Positions 28,101-35,660 of a stretch of 64,000 bases of DNA are shown piece after piece (the stretch's first letter is position 1; each line of letters opens with the position of its first letter). Location of the stretch: contig DIHE01000194.1 in assembly GCA_002420005.1 (NCBI GenBank), forward strand, positions 23,171 through 87,170, given 5' to 3'. The translations under genes were made by a program, and so were the position numbers. The notes below the pieces were generated by a model. It was not told the origin of the DNA. It worked only from the letters and a program-made list of their open reading frames with translations, and did not search any database. The stretch comes from Holophagales bacterium UBA5704. GTDB taxonomy: Bacteria > Acidobacteriota > Thermoanaerobaculia > Multivoradales > UBA5704.

Positions 28101-28259
28101 GCCCGGATCGGCGGCTATCAGGTGCTCGACCGCTGGCTCGCCGCCCGCGCCGGCCTGCGCCTCGGCTCCGCCGAGATCGAAACCTTCCGCCGGATCGTCG
28201 CGGCCTTGCTGCAGACCCGGGAAGTGGAGCGCCGGCTCGACGAAGCCTTCGGCGACTGA
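25137..28259 (+). CDS. Solitary restriction-modification fusion: nuclease plus N6-adenine methyltransferase (Type IIG/ISP-like)
   Basis: A 1040-aa protein. The N-terminal part (about 25-170) looks like a PD-(D/E)xK nuclease: CLLDLQIRDG then GYVEAKLPGTDL (ExK near 94-97). A helical linker follows, then an N6-methyltransferase core with motif I DPAAGTMTF (about 375-383) and motif IV NPPW (about 495), followed by FRGMRRSLLRTFDQIYILDLHG. The C-terminal 350 residues (ending in VLEWEARIGGYQVLDRWLAAR) match the target-recognition region of Type ISP enzymes. No helicase motifs are seen, so it is IIG-like rather than full ISP. It would both modify and cut DNA from one polypeptide. No neighbouring R or S subunit. 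Confidence 0.86.
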   Translation: MARRLRPHPSSPSSPPALSPGLVAPYLQQVEEERGSGAAREESFYPFLGKLFVDVAARLGRPEVRVRLIPRKTESCLLDLQIRDGVHAIVGYVEAKLPGTDLDRAEESKQLQRYRQTFPNLLLTDFFEIRLFRHGVRVAIVRLKDHPGREEGLFALLGGFLAFRSAATALDGAALAVALAGRARVLAARIAERLTRELQGEEPSRLSGFYKAFRQYLLSQLTVGEFADLYAQTIAYGLLAARWAHKGSGFDNLDNVPLASHLLRDVFRFIAAGPMPPEIDWIVEDLMDLLRHASLAGDHNHVTDRLGETLGKKDPVLHFYETFLQAYDPALRKKRGVFYTPAPVVSYVVRSVDLLLRHRFGRPLGLADPWVRLLDPAAGTMTFVAEACRLAARTCEQERGPAARPALARDHLLPHFMGFELMMAPYAIGHLQMSLQLRSFGYQPGEGERVALYLTDALHHEKREQAVFPFVDALAHESHEADRIKEETPVNVVIGNPPWSGHSANPDAIYNKKLAGYRLSDGRSDEGYFRVDGAGLGERNSKWLRDDYVKFLRFAQWKIDENGEGIVGMVTNHGWLDGATFRGMRRSLLRTFDQIYILDLHGNRRRREKRPDAPGRPDANVFGIEQGVAIVLLVKKPGLPRRVRRADRWGNLAGKLQYLAAHHVEETAWTDVEPRPPGYYFVPGDAAREAEYRRGLPLVQIFQLHSSGLMTGRDARVTDVDPVRLRRRIAALRRALLFGEPEDRPEVEAWRLSDDRLRRAAREPAWESHFTTFLARPFDQRHLFAAEWALERPREAVLRHLGRGDNLALLVPRQHKEQPGALVAAGLAGHKAVSAHDVTSVFPLWCEPAGALGGERSTNLTPEVRRLLGELYGEEPPPEDVLAHVYAVLWTPAYKSRYAELLRQDFPRIRFPPERAAFDRLAALGRELIGLHLLRDPRLAASPARFVGDGELPLQTGRGGRVYLWKRSRVLLAGEALAFEGIEVLEWEARIGGYQVLDRWLAARAGLRLGSAEIETFRRIVAALLQTREVERRLDEAFGD

Positions 28260-28448
28260 CGGCTCCCCGGGGCGAGGATCGGAGCGGCCGGCAGGCAGCG
28301 GCGCCGTGCGGCGCGCTTCCGAGGGTGACGGCGGGTGGACCCGGGCCGCTCTCGATCCGAGGCACCGTGCCCGCGGCGCGCGTCTCCCCGCTCTCGAGCT
28401 GCCCGCAGCCCCAACGAATGGTTGACCCGCCCTCCGAGTCAGGGGCTT

Positions 28449-28797
28449 CACGCCCCAAGGTTCGACAGCCACGCCCCAGGTCTGGGGCGTCACCATCCGG
28501 CTCTGGGGCGTCACCATCCGGCTCTGGGGCGTCACCATCCGGCTCTGGGGCGTCACCATCCGGTCCTGGGGCGTGGCCATCCGGCTCTGTGGCGTGGCCA
28601 TCCGGCTCTGTGGCGTGGCCATCCGATTCTGGGGTGTGGCCATCCGATTCTGGGGTGTGGCCATCCGGTCCTGGAGCGTGGCCATCCGGCTCTGGGGCGT
28701 GGCCATCCGATTCTGGGGTGTGGCCATCCGACCTTGGGGCGTGGCCATCCGGTCTTGGGGCGTGGCCATCCGGTCTTGGGGCGGAGATCCAGCGTCT
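28449..28797. repeat. 21-bp tandem array 2, with inverted units at its left end
   Basis: Fourteen full units start at 28483 and repeat every 21 nt to 28776, with a partial fifteenth. The unit is near TGGGGCGTGGCCATCCGG plus three bases; the first four copies have GTCACC in place of GTGGCC. Two units lie inverted on the left (from 28449 and 28470, CACGCCCCA). The junction is a perfect palindrome with arms ACGCCCCAG and CTGGGGCGT (28471-28490). On the minus strand every unit begins with an in-phase ATG. Confidence 0.93.
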
Positions 28798-28832
28798 ACG
28801 GCTGGCCGGTAGGGTTCCTGGTGGGAGCCGCC

Positions 28833-28856
28833 GGCGCCCCGGAAACCCGGGGCGCC
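28833..28856 (-). terminator. Hairpin downstream of the TonB receptor gene
   Basis: Perfect 10-bp arms GGCGCCCCGG (28833-28842) and CCGGGGCGCC (28847-28856) with loop AAAC, 25 nt past the stop codon. No U-tract, so it may act with Rho or protect the 3' end. Confidence 0.5.
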
Positions 28857-28880
28857 ACGGATTGCGGAAGGGAGATCGGC

Positions 28881-31286
28881 CTAGAAGCGGAAAGCGATGT
28901 GGCCGAGGGCGCGGCGGCGGACGATGTCGCCGCCGAAGGCCTGGAAGTCCTTGCTGTCGAGCGCGTTGTTGATGTCGAGGCCGAGCTCGATGTTCTCGGT
29001 GAGCTTGTAGCTCGCTCCAAGGTCCAGGATGTCGTAGGACGGGACGTTGCCGACGAAGACGCCGGCGGCCCAGGCGAAGTCGTCCACCCAGCGGTACTTG
29101 GCCACGGCGCCGAAACGCTCGCCGTGGTAGGTGAGGCCGGCGCTCAGCTTGTGCTCCGGCGCGTTGGGAAGAAGCTGGTCACCGAGCTGCTTCTCCTTGA
29201 CCTCGAAGTCGAACCAGGAGTAGCTGAAGTCGGCGATCCAGCTGCCGGTGACGTAGTAGTTCAGGCCGACGTCGATCCCCTGGGTGTCCACGGCGCCGGC
29301 ATTGGCGTAGGAGAGCACCAGGGTCGGCTGGCCGTTCAGGTTGGCCAGGCCGGAGAAGTTCGCGGCACCCAGACCACCGCGCAGAGTGGCGAGGATCTGC
29401 GCCTGGACCGCTGCCGGCAGGAACGACGGGGGCGCGTAGCCGGTGTACTCCGGATTGACGCCGGGGAGGAGGTCGGTGACGAAATTCTTCACCTCGCTCT
29501 GGTAGTAGTCGATCGTCAGGTAGGCCTTGCTGGAGAGGATCCCGGAGTAGCCGATCTCGTAGTTGGTGATCTTCTCCACGTCCATCCGCTCGTTGCCGAG
29601 CGCGAGGATCGGGATGCTCCGCAGGCCGAGGCTGCGTCCGCCGAGGAGCGGCGCGAGCGCATTTTCGAGCGGCGCGAAGGCGGTGATCGGCGCACCCGCC
29701 ACCACGCGCAGGAAGAACTCCGAGTAGTTCGGCACCTGGAACGCCTTGTTGTAGGTGAGGCGCAAGGTGTGGTTCGGCGTCATGGCGTAGACCAGCGACG
29801 CCTTGGGGGAAACCTGCGTGTCATGCAGCGTGCTCTTGTCCACGCGGGCCGCGACGACCGCCTTCAGGCTCTCGGTGAAGCTGTAGTCCACCTGGCCGAA
29901 GGCCGCTTCCTGGTGCTCGCTGCGCTTGCCGGTCTTGAGCAGCGTCTGGAAGCCGGCGTTGTTGGCGGTGTCGATGTCCTGCTCGTGGTAGGAGAGGCCG
30001 CCCACCAGGAAGCCCTTGCCGTCGGCGAAGCCCGCATTGGCCTGAAGCTCGCCGTGGAGGTTCGAGGAGTTCTCGAAGAGCCGGCCGCCGGAGGCCAGGG
30101 CGAGCTGGTCCTCGGCCTTGCGCTCGTCGCGGTAGGCCAGGAAATTGAAGTGGCGGGTGTTGAAGTTGAGGCGCACCCACGGCCGGTCGACGCCGGTGAC
30201 CTGGACCCGGCCGATGCCGGTCTGGAAGACGGGGCCTTCCAGGGTCGCCGTGCCGCCTTCGACGGTCAGCAGGTTTTCGCCGAAGTACTTGTCGAGGCGC
30301 AGGCCGCCGAAGCCGATCTTGACCTCTTCTTCCTGCAGCGGCACCGCCTCGCGGCGCAGGCAGTTGGTCTGGCCGGTCGAGGTGCAGAGGGTGGTGTACT
30401 CGGCCGTGAGGTTGCGCGAACGGGCGAAGTCGTCGCTCTTCATGTAGCCGCCGACGGCCTTGACGAAGAACTCGTCGCCGAAACCACCGGCCCAGCGGAA
30501 GTCGCCGCGCAGGACGCTCGGGTCGCCCGCGGTCAAGCGGACCTGGCCGCCTTCGCTGCCCTTCGGCGCCTTGGTGGTCATGTTGAGGACGCCGTTGAAG
30601 GCGTTGGCGCCATAGAGCGCGGAGCCGGGACCGCGGACGAGCTCGACGCTGCGCAGCTCATCCATCGGGAAGGACACCGCCGCCCACTCCTGCGAGCCGA
30701 GGAAGGGGACCGCCGGGTCGCGGCCGTCGATCAGCGTGAGGATGCGCCGGTTGAGCGAGCTGTTGAAGCCGCGGGTGTTGAAGTTGATGTCGTAGAGGCC
30801 GCTCTGGGCGAAGTCCACGCCGGGCGTGAACTCGAGCAGCTTCGGCACCTGGCCGGACGACGCCTTCTGGGCGATCTCCGCTTCGGGGATCACCGTCACC
30901 GAAGCGGGCGCCTCGGTGATCCGCTCTTCGCGCCGCGACACAGAGGTGACCGTGATCGCTTCCGCGAAGCTGACGTCCCAGTCCACCGAGCGGTCCACCG
31001 TGCGCACGGCACCGGCGGCGACCTCCACACCCTCTTCGGTCGCGGTCTGGTCGGAGAGGCTGAAGACGACGGTGTAGGTGCCCGGCGCCACGGACAGCTC
31101 GTAGTGGCCCTGGTCGTCCGTCCGGGTCTCCTGGCCGGCCGGCACGGTGCTGACGGTGACGCCGGGGACCGGAGCGCCGTCCGGACGGTTGACATGGCCG
31201 GCGATCCGGCCGTTGTCCTGCGCGCGCAGGGCGCCGCTCCCGGCCAGAGCCAGGAGAAGGCAGATGACACTGAGGTGCTTCTTCAT
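28881..31286 (-). CDS. TonB-dependent outer-membrane receptor with N-terminal regulatory domain
   Basis: An 801-aa outer-membrane transporter. Signal peptide MKKHLSVICLLLALAGSGALRAQ, then a carboxypeptidase-like beta-sandwich (about 25-100: GRIAGHVNRPDGAPVPGVTV, DDQGHYELSVAPGTYTV), a plug domain (about 125-240: SVTVIPEAEI, VRGPGSALYGANAFNGVLNM) and a 22-strand barrel ending in GHIAFRF with the C-terminal aromatic needed for BAM assembly. The substrate is not evident; no siderophore or sugar genes adjoin. The ATG at 31286 is preceded by an unusual leader that can fold in two ways. The signal and start were chosen over an upstream extension. Confidence 0.95.
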   Translation of the reverse strand: MKKHLSVICLLLALAGSGALRAQDNGRIAGHVNRPDGAPVPGVTVSTVPAGQETRTDDQGHYELSVAPGTYTVVFSLSDQTATEEGVEVAAGAVRTVDRSVDWDVSFAEAITVTSVSRREERITEAPASVTVIPEAEIAQKASSGQVPKLLEFTPGVDFAQSGLYDINFNTRGFNSSLNRRILTLIDGRDPAVPFLGSQEWAAVSFPMDELRSVELVRGPGSALYGANAFNGVLNMTTKAPKGSEGGQVRLTAGDPSVLRGDFRWAGGFGDEFFVKAVGGYMKSDDFARSRNLTAEYTTLCTSTGQTNCLRREAVPLQEEEVKIGFGGLRLDKYFGENLLTVEGGTATLEGPVFQTGIGRVQVTGVDRPWVRLNFNTRHFNFLAYRDERKAEDQLALASGGRLFENSSNLHGELQANAGFADGKGFLVGGLSYHEQDIDTANNAGFQTLLKTGKRSEHQEAAFGQVDYSFTESLKAVVAARVDKSTLHDTQVSPKASLVYAMTPNHTLRLTYNKAFQVPNYSEFFLRVVAGAPITAFAPLENALAPLLGGRSLGLRSIPILALGNERMDVEKITNYEIGYSGILSSKAYLTIDYYQSEVKNFVTDLLPGVNPEYTGYAPPSFLPAAVQAQILATLRGGLGAANFSGLANLNGQPTLVLSYANAGAVDTQGIDVGLNYYVTGSWIADFSYSWFDFEVKEKQLGDQLLPNAPEHKLSAGLTYHGERFGAVAKYRWVDDFAWAAGVFVGNVPSYDILDLGASYKLTENIELGLDINNALDSKDFQAFGGDIVRRRALGHIAFRF

Positions 31287-31309
31287 GAATAGACCCCCTG
31301 GATTGACAA

Positions 31310-31363
31310 AGCGAGGTGGACGGGCGGCGAAAGGCTGATCGTTCACCTCGCTCAAAAGAGCGA
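31310..31363 (-). promoter_or_regulatory. Leader of the TonB gene with two competing hairpins
   Basis: In the mRNA, segment 31352-31344 (AGCGAGGTG) can pair with 31318-31310 (CACCTCGCT), a 9-bp stem near the ribosome-binding site. Its upstream arm also forms a local 6-bp hairpin with 31363-31358 (TCGCTC, loop TTTT, GAGCGA at 31353-31348). The two folds exclude each other. It does not match a riboswitch class I recognise. Confidence 0.4.
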
Positions 31364-31477
31364 TCCCAAAAACCGGAATCTGACGAAGGGGTATTCTAGC
31401 CGAGACGCCTTGCCAGGGATACGTCCGCGCGCCGGTTCCCTCGGGAGAGGACGGAGAACCGGCGTGCAGGGGGAGGG

Positions 31478-31963
31478 TCAACCGCGCGGCGGGCCGAAGC
31501 CGGGACCGCCGTGGACACCGGGCGGCATGTGCCGGCGGGCCGCTTTCAGGGCCTGCCAGCGGGTGAGCTGCTCGGCGGTGAGGAGCGCCTCGATCTCGCC
31601 GTCCGCCGCCTCATGAAGGGCGCGGATCTTCTGCCTGTGCTCATGGGCGGCGATCACCGCGGCGCCGACGGTGGCGGCGTCCTCGCCGTTGTCGAGGGCC
31701 GCGCGCACGGCCTCACCGAGCGTCTTCTGCTCGGCGAGCAGCGGCTCGAGGGCGGCGCGGGTCTTGGCGTGGATCTTCTCCACCTGGGTCACCTGGGTCT
31801 CCGAGAGATCCAGGGAGTCGGCCAGCGCCTCGGGATGCATCGGGCCGCCGTGCAGGCGGGGGCCGCCGCCGAAGGGGGGCTGGGCGGTGGCTGGTGCCGC
31901 GGCCGTCAGGCCGCAGAGAGCGCAGAACAGGAGCGCCGGAGCCAGGGTCTTTTTCAGGGTCAT
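31478..31963 (-). CDS. Spy/CpxP-like periplasmic protein
   Basis: A 161-aa exported helical protein. Signal peptide MTLKKTLAPALLFCALCGLTAAAPATAQ, then a Pro/Gly/His-rich segment and two LxxTQ-type helices, LADSLDLSETQVTQVEKIH and ALLTAEQLTRWQAL, the mark of the Spy/CpxP/zinc-resistance family. Such proteins act as ATP-independent chaperones or as inhibitors of a Cpx-type sensor. It lies directly downstream of a two-component pair and has a CpxR-like box in front, suggesting an envelope-stress module. The His-rich ends could bind metal. Confidence 0.85.
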   Translation of the reverse strand: MTLKKTLAPALLFCALCGLTAAAPATAQPPFGGGPRLHGGPMHPEALADSLDLSETQVTQVEKIHAKTRAALEPLLAEQKTLGEAVRAALDNGEDAATVGAAVIAAHEHRQKIRALHEAADGEIEALLTAEQLTRWQALKAARRHMPPGVHGGPGFGPPRG

Positions 31964-32056
31964 GGTCTTTCCTCCTGGAAAACGGTGGCCTCCTCGGCCA
32001 CGGTCCCAGAATAGGGCCGGCGGCACCGGCGGATCTTCAACCCGGCGCAAGGCCTC

Positions 32057-32071
32057 TGTAAAGAGTGTAAG
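32057..32071. promoter_or_regulatory. CpxR-like box in front of the Spy-like gene
   Basis: TGTAAAGAGTGTAAG: GTAAA (32058-32062) and GTAAG (32067-32071) with 4 nt between, close to the CpxR pattern GTAAA-N5-GTAAA. It lies between the response-regulator stop and the Spy-like gene. Confidence 0.45.
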
Positions 32072-32082
32072 GCGCGCATCGG

Positions 32083-32814
32083 TCAGCCGGCGAACTTGTA
32101 GCCGAGCCCGTGGACGGTCAGGATGAACCGGGGCCGCGAAGGGAGCGGCTCCACCTTCTGGCGCAGCGAGGCGACATGCACGTCGACGGTGCGGGTCTGG
32201 GCGGTCGCGTCATAGCCCCAGACACGGTCGAGGAGCTCGTCGCGGGAGATCACCTTGCCGCGGTGCTCCACCAGATAGCGCAGGAGCTTGAGCTCGAGCG
32301 CCGCGAGCGGGAGGGGCTGCCCACCGCGGGTCACCTCGGCGCGGCGGAAGTCGACCACGACGTCTCCGAAGGCATAGGAGCCGAGGGCATCGGCGAGCGG
32401 TGTCCGGGCGCGCCGCAGCAGCGCCTCGACGCGCGCCAGAAGCTCCATCATGTCGAACGGCTTGGTCAGATAGTCGTCGGCGCCGAGCTTCAGCCCGACG
32501 ACGCGGTCGATCACCTGGGCGCGGGCGGTGAGCATGAGGATGGGGACCTGGACACCGCGCTGCCGCAGGTCGCGGCAGACGTCGAAACCGCTGCCTCCCG
32601 GCAGCATGACGTCGAGGAGGATCAGGTCGAACGGCTGTCCGGAGGCGAGGGCCAGGGCGGTGGTGCCGTCTCCCGCGGTCTCCACGTCATACCCCTCGGC
32701 CACCAGCCGATCCGACAGGGTCAGCACCAGGCTCGGCTCATCCTCGACCAACAGCAGGCGCCGGCGCACCGCCGGGCCGGGCTCCATGGCCTGTCGCACC
32801 CTCTGTGGTTCCAT
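32083..32814 (-). CDS. OmpR/CpxR-type response regulator
   Basis: A 243-aa DNA-binding regulator. Receiver domain (about 18-130) with acidic pocket LLLVEDE, phosphorylation site DLILLDVMLPG, conserved LTARAQ threonine and KPF lysine. The C-terminal winged helix (about 145-240) shows LELKLLRYLVEHRGKVISRDEL and TVDVHVASLRQKVE with VHGLGYKF. It starts at ATG 32814, sharing one base with the stop of the kinase gene (TGATG), so the two are translationally coupled. Probable targets: its own operon and the Spy-like gene. Confidence 0.94.
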   Translation of the reverse strand: MEPQRVRQAMEPGPAVRRRLLLVEDEPSLVLTLSDRLVAEGYDVETAGDGTTALALASGQPFDLILLDVMLPGGSGFDVCRDLRQRGVQVPILMLTARAQVIDRVVGLKLGADDYLTKPFDMMELLARVEALLRRARTPLADALGSYAFGDVVVDFRRAEVTRGGQPLPLAALELKLLRYLVEHRGKVISRDELLDRVWGYDATAQTRTVDVHVASLRQKVEPLPSRPRFILTVHGLGYKFAG

Positions 32815-34541
32815 CAAACGCGACCTCCCTTCGTGTCCTCGGCCACGCGGAGCCGGACGATGAACTGCGCGCCGCGGCCTCCCGGCCCGGTCCCCACCGT
32901 CACCGATCCGCCATGGGCCACGGCGGCACGGCGCACCAGATCGAGCCCCAGCCCGCTGCCGGGAACGGCGCTCGCGACGACGCGGCGCCCGCGATAGAAC
33001 GGCTCGAACAGATGCGGCTCATCCTCCGGCGCGATCCCGGGGCCACGGTCGGTGACGGTGAGCAGGACCGACCGGCCGCCGGGCTCCACGCGCGCCCGCA
33101 GACCCACCCATTGTCCCCCGGCGGCGTGGCGGGCTGCATTGTCGATCAGGTTGCGGACGATGAGGCGCAGGGCTCCCCGGTCGATCTGCACCGGCGGCAG
33201 GTCCGCGGGGAGGTCGGTCTCCACCTCGATCCCGCCCTCGGCGAGCAGCCAGCGGCACTCGGCGATCGACTCGTCCACCGCCTCGGCCAGCGACGCGGGC
33301 TCCGGCTGCCAGGGCCGGGCGCCCGACTCGATCCCCGCCAGATTGAGCGCCTGCCCGACCAAGGCCGAGAGACGCCGGCCCTCCCGCTCGATGAGGGCGC
33401 CGTAGCGGCGCACCGGCTCTCCGTCGGCCACCACGCCGTCGGCCAGATTCTGGCCGGCCGAACGGATGGCGGCGAGCGGAGTGTTGAGCTCATGGGTCAC
33501 CCCGGCGACCAGCTCCATGCGCTGGCGGGCCAGGCGCCGCGCGCGTTGCGTCGCCACCACCAGCAGGGCGAAGCTCGCGGCGAGGAGGGCCAGAACGGCG
33601 GCGCTCACCGCCAGGTTACGCACCCGTGTGCGCGCCACCACCGCATCCAGCGAGCCGGCCGCCGGACGGATGACGAGACGCCACGGCCCACCGGGGAGCA
33701 GCAGCGGCGACCCGTGCCGTCCCGGGCCCGGAGGGCCCAGCCCCGGAACCGGCCGGGCACTGCGCCCACCGAGCCCGAAGCCGGGAATCCCGACGAGGGG
33801 CCGCTCCACTTCCGCGGGGAGGTAGGCGGAGAGCGGCAGCTCGGGAGCGGAGCGCCAGACCGGCTCGCCCGCCGCCAGCACGGCGACGCGCAGGACCGGA
33901 TCTCCCGACAGGTTCATCTGGCGGCCGACGATGGCGGCCACCACCTCCTGCGCGAGGACCTTGCGGTCGAGCCGGATCAACACGGCCTCCGGGTTGTCGA
34001 ACGGCAATCCCCCGGGCTCGGGGCGAAAGTGGGGCAGGATCAGCAGAGGCGTCGCCGTCGCTGCCGGGCGCACCCGAACGCCGGGCGGCCGGCCCGGGCC
34101 TCCGCGGAGCCGGACGGCGAGCGCGCGCAGGTCGGCCGGCCAGGGAAAAGGAGCGAAGTCCCCCGACCCTTCATCGAGGCGCAGCAACAGAGGCTCCTCC
34201 GCGGTACCCTGGACCACCAGCAGCAGGTCTGTGATGAGCCGGGGAGCGGGCGCGGTTCGGCGCCAGGTGGCGAGCTCGCGGGCGAGGGCCTGGTGGCGCC
34301 GGACGACGCTTCCGCCCGGCTCGGGCTGGAAGGCGAGCCAGATCCGGCCGAGCTCGCGGTCGACTTCCTCGGCGGATCGCTCCGCCGCCGCTTCGAGGCC
34401 GGCCCGGAGCCGGTCGCGCTCCGCCTGGCCGATCTCCCCGATCCAGCGGTATTGCAGCACCGCCAGGGCCACCAGCAGGATGGTGAGAGAGGCCACCGCG
34501 GCCGGCAGAAGCAGCCCTTCCCAAGGGCGTCCGGGGCGCAC
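32814..34541 (-). CDS. Membrane sensor histidine kinase
   Basis: A 575-aa inner-membrane kinase. First membrane helix about residues 8-28 (LLLPAAVASLTILLVALAVL), a large periplasmic sensor of some 280 residues, a second helix about 315-335 (LAVSAAVLALLAASFALLVV), then HisKA with the phospho-accepting His in GVTHELNTPLAAIRSA and HATPase_c with NLIDNAARHAAGG, DRGPGIAPED and GSGLGLDLVRRA. The H-box HELNTPL is of the HPK1 type. A pair of direct TTGTAAG repeats lies upstream of its start. No HAMP is obvious. Confidence 0.93.
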   Translation of the reverse strand: MRPGRPWEGLLLPAAVASLTILLVALAVLQYRWIGEIGQAERDRLRAGLEAAAERSAEEVDRELGRIWLAFQPEPGGSVVRRHQALARELATWRRTAPAPRLITDLLLVVQGTAEEPLLLRLDEGSGDFAPFPWPADLRALAVRLRGGPGRPPGVRVRPAATATPLLILPHFRPEPGGLPFDNPEAVLIRLDRKVLAQEVVAAIVGRQMNLSGDPVLRVAVLAAGEPVWRSAPELPLSAYLPAEVERPLVGIPGFGLGGRSARPVPGLGPPGPGRHGSPLLLPGGPWRLVIRPAAGSLDAVVARTRVRNLAVSAAVLALLAASFALLVVATQRARRLARQRMELVAGVTHELNTPLAAIRSAGQNLADGVVADGEPVRRYGALIEREGRRLSALVGQALNLAGIESGARPWQPEPASLAEAVDESIAECRWLLAEGGIEVETDLPADLPPVQIDRGALRLIVRNLIDNAARHAAGGQWVGLRARVEPGGRSVLLTVTDRGPGIAPEDEPHLFEPFYRGRRVVASAVPGSGLGLDLVRRAAVAHGGSVTVGTGPGGRGAQFIVRLRVAEDTKGGRV

Positions 34542-34592
34542 GCGCCGAGGATAGCGCGCCGCCCCCGGGGGACGGAAATGCGCAGCGCGGTT

Positions 34593-34611
34593 CTTACAAG
34601 GCCCTTACAAG
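34593..34611 (-). promoter_or_regulatory. Direct-repeat operator candidate before the kinase-regulator operon
   Basis: CTTACAAG at 34593-34600 and again at 34604-34611, an 11-nt period. On the minus strand this reads TTGTAAG twice. One helical turn between repeats is the usual geometry of OmpR/PhoB-family sites, and the TGTAA core recurs in front of the Spy-like gene. Confidence 0.5.
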
Positions 34612-34636
34612 GGAACCAGGGCGTGGCGGGCGGCTG

Positions 34637-35650
34637 CTAGCCCCGGCCCTCGCGGGCGCGGTCGGGGACCACCCGCAGATCGAGCCGGCCGGTGCTGCTG
34701 ATGCCGGGGCGGTAGTAGGTACCGCCCGGGGGCTGCGTGAGGACGGCGCCCGGCTCTTCCGAGGGGTCCTCGTAGCCGTAGCCCGCGGGGTCCTCGATCG
34801 TGGCCGGCTCGGGACGCTCCCAGGTGCGCACGCCGCGGGGCGACGGCGAGGACGACGGCCGCGAGCCGGGGCTCCGCCCCTGCATCGAGCCGGCCTGGCC
34901 CGTGCTGCGGGCGTCCAGGTCCCCCGAACGCAGCACCGTCGACGAGGAGGAAGCCCCCGGGACCGGGCGGGTGGCGTCCCCCGGCTTCGCCGAGTCCTCC
35001 GCAGGCTTCGCCGGCTCCTCGGCCGGCGCTCCTCCCACGGTGTCCTGGGGCTTGGCGACCAGCAGGCCGATGATCCTCCCCGGCTCCTCGTACATGGCCG
35101 GCGCCTGCGGCGCCGTCTCCGACTGCTGGTAAGCGCGCAGCATGGCCTGGGTCAGCAGGCGATTCTCGACGACCTGGGGATTGACCTCCGGAAAGGCGAG
35201 CTGGGGATCGATCCGCAGGGCGGCGGCATAGGCGGCGACGGCCCGGTCGTCCTGTTTCCAGCGCTCGTGGAGGGCGCCGACCTGGTACCAGGCCCAGGCG
35301 TGCTGCGGTTGCGCCTCCAGAACCCGCCGGTAGAGGCGGTAGGCTTCGCGCGCCGCACCGCGCTGCTGCTCCAGCAGGGCCAGATTGAACAGGGAGGACA
35401 CGCGGTCGGGGGCCAGCTCGACGGCTTTGCGATAGGCCTCCTCGGCCTCCGCCGGCCGGCCGGCGAGCACCAGGAGATTGCCGAGATCGTTGAACACCGC
35501 CGCGTCGCGCGGCCGTTCGGAAACCAGGCGACGCTGCTCGTCGATCGCCTTGCCGAGATTGGGGGGCACCGTGGCGAACGCGGCGACGACGGCCACGGCG
35601 CCACAGGCGAGCGCGAGGCCGGAGATCCACAAAGTCCGTTTCTGCACCAT
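34637..35650 (-). CDS. TPR-repeat protein, membrane-anchored
   Basis: A 337-aa protein. An uncleaved or cleaved signal helix LWISGLALACGAVAVVAAFA (about 6-25) is followed by at least three TPR units: DAAVFNDLGNLLVLAGRPAEAEEAY, VSSLFNLALLEQQRGAAREAYRLY and AWAWYQVGALHERWKQDDRAVAAY. The C-terminal 150 residues are low-complexity (Pro, Ser, Glu, Gly). It probably acts in the periplasm as a scaffold. It starts 10 nt after the MXAN_5187-like gene, so they form one operon. Its partners are unknown. Confidence 0.85.
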   Translation of the reverse strand: MVQKRTLWISGLALACGAVAVVAAFATVPPNLGKAIDEQRRLVSERPRDAAVFNDLGNLLVLAGRPAEAEEAYRKAVELAPDRVSSLFNLALLEQQRGAAREAYRLYRRVLEAQPQHAWAWYQVGALHERWKQDDRAVAAYAAALRIDPQLAFPEVNPQVVENRLLTQAMLRAYQQSETAPQAPAMYEEPGRIIGLLVAKPQDTVGGAPAEEPAKPAEDSAKPGDATRPVPGASSSSTVLRSGDLDARSTGQAGSMQGRSPGSRPSSSPSPRGVRTWERPEPATIEDPAGYGYEDPSEEPGAVLTQPPGGTYYRPGISSTGRLDLRVVPDRAREGRG

Positions 35651-35660
35651 CGTCTCCTTC

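Larger units (their letters stand above)
28260..28880. other. 620-nt intergenic stretch dominated by a 21-bp array
   Basis: From the end of the modification gene to the TonB gene, no convincing gene is present. It holds unremarkable GC-rich sequence to about 28,440, then the repeat array, then a perfect hairpin. Long open frames exist in all phases across the array because 21 is a multiple of three; I regard them as artefacts. Confidence 0.7.

Noticed and set aside
28449..28797. CRISPR array
   Set aside because: The units are 21 nt with no spacers between them and no cas genes are present. It is a plain tandem repeat.
28335..31292. 985-codon plus-strand frame through the array and TonB gene
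   Set aside because: Antisense shadow of the TonB receptor, extended by the repeat array.
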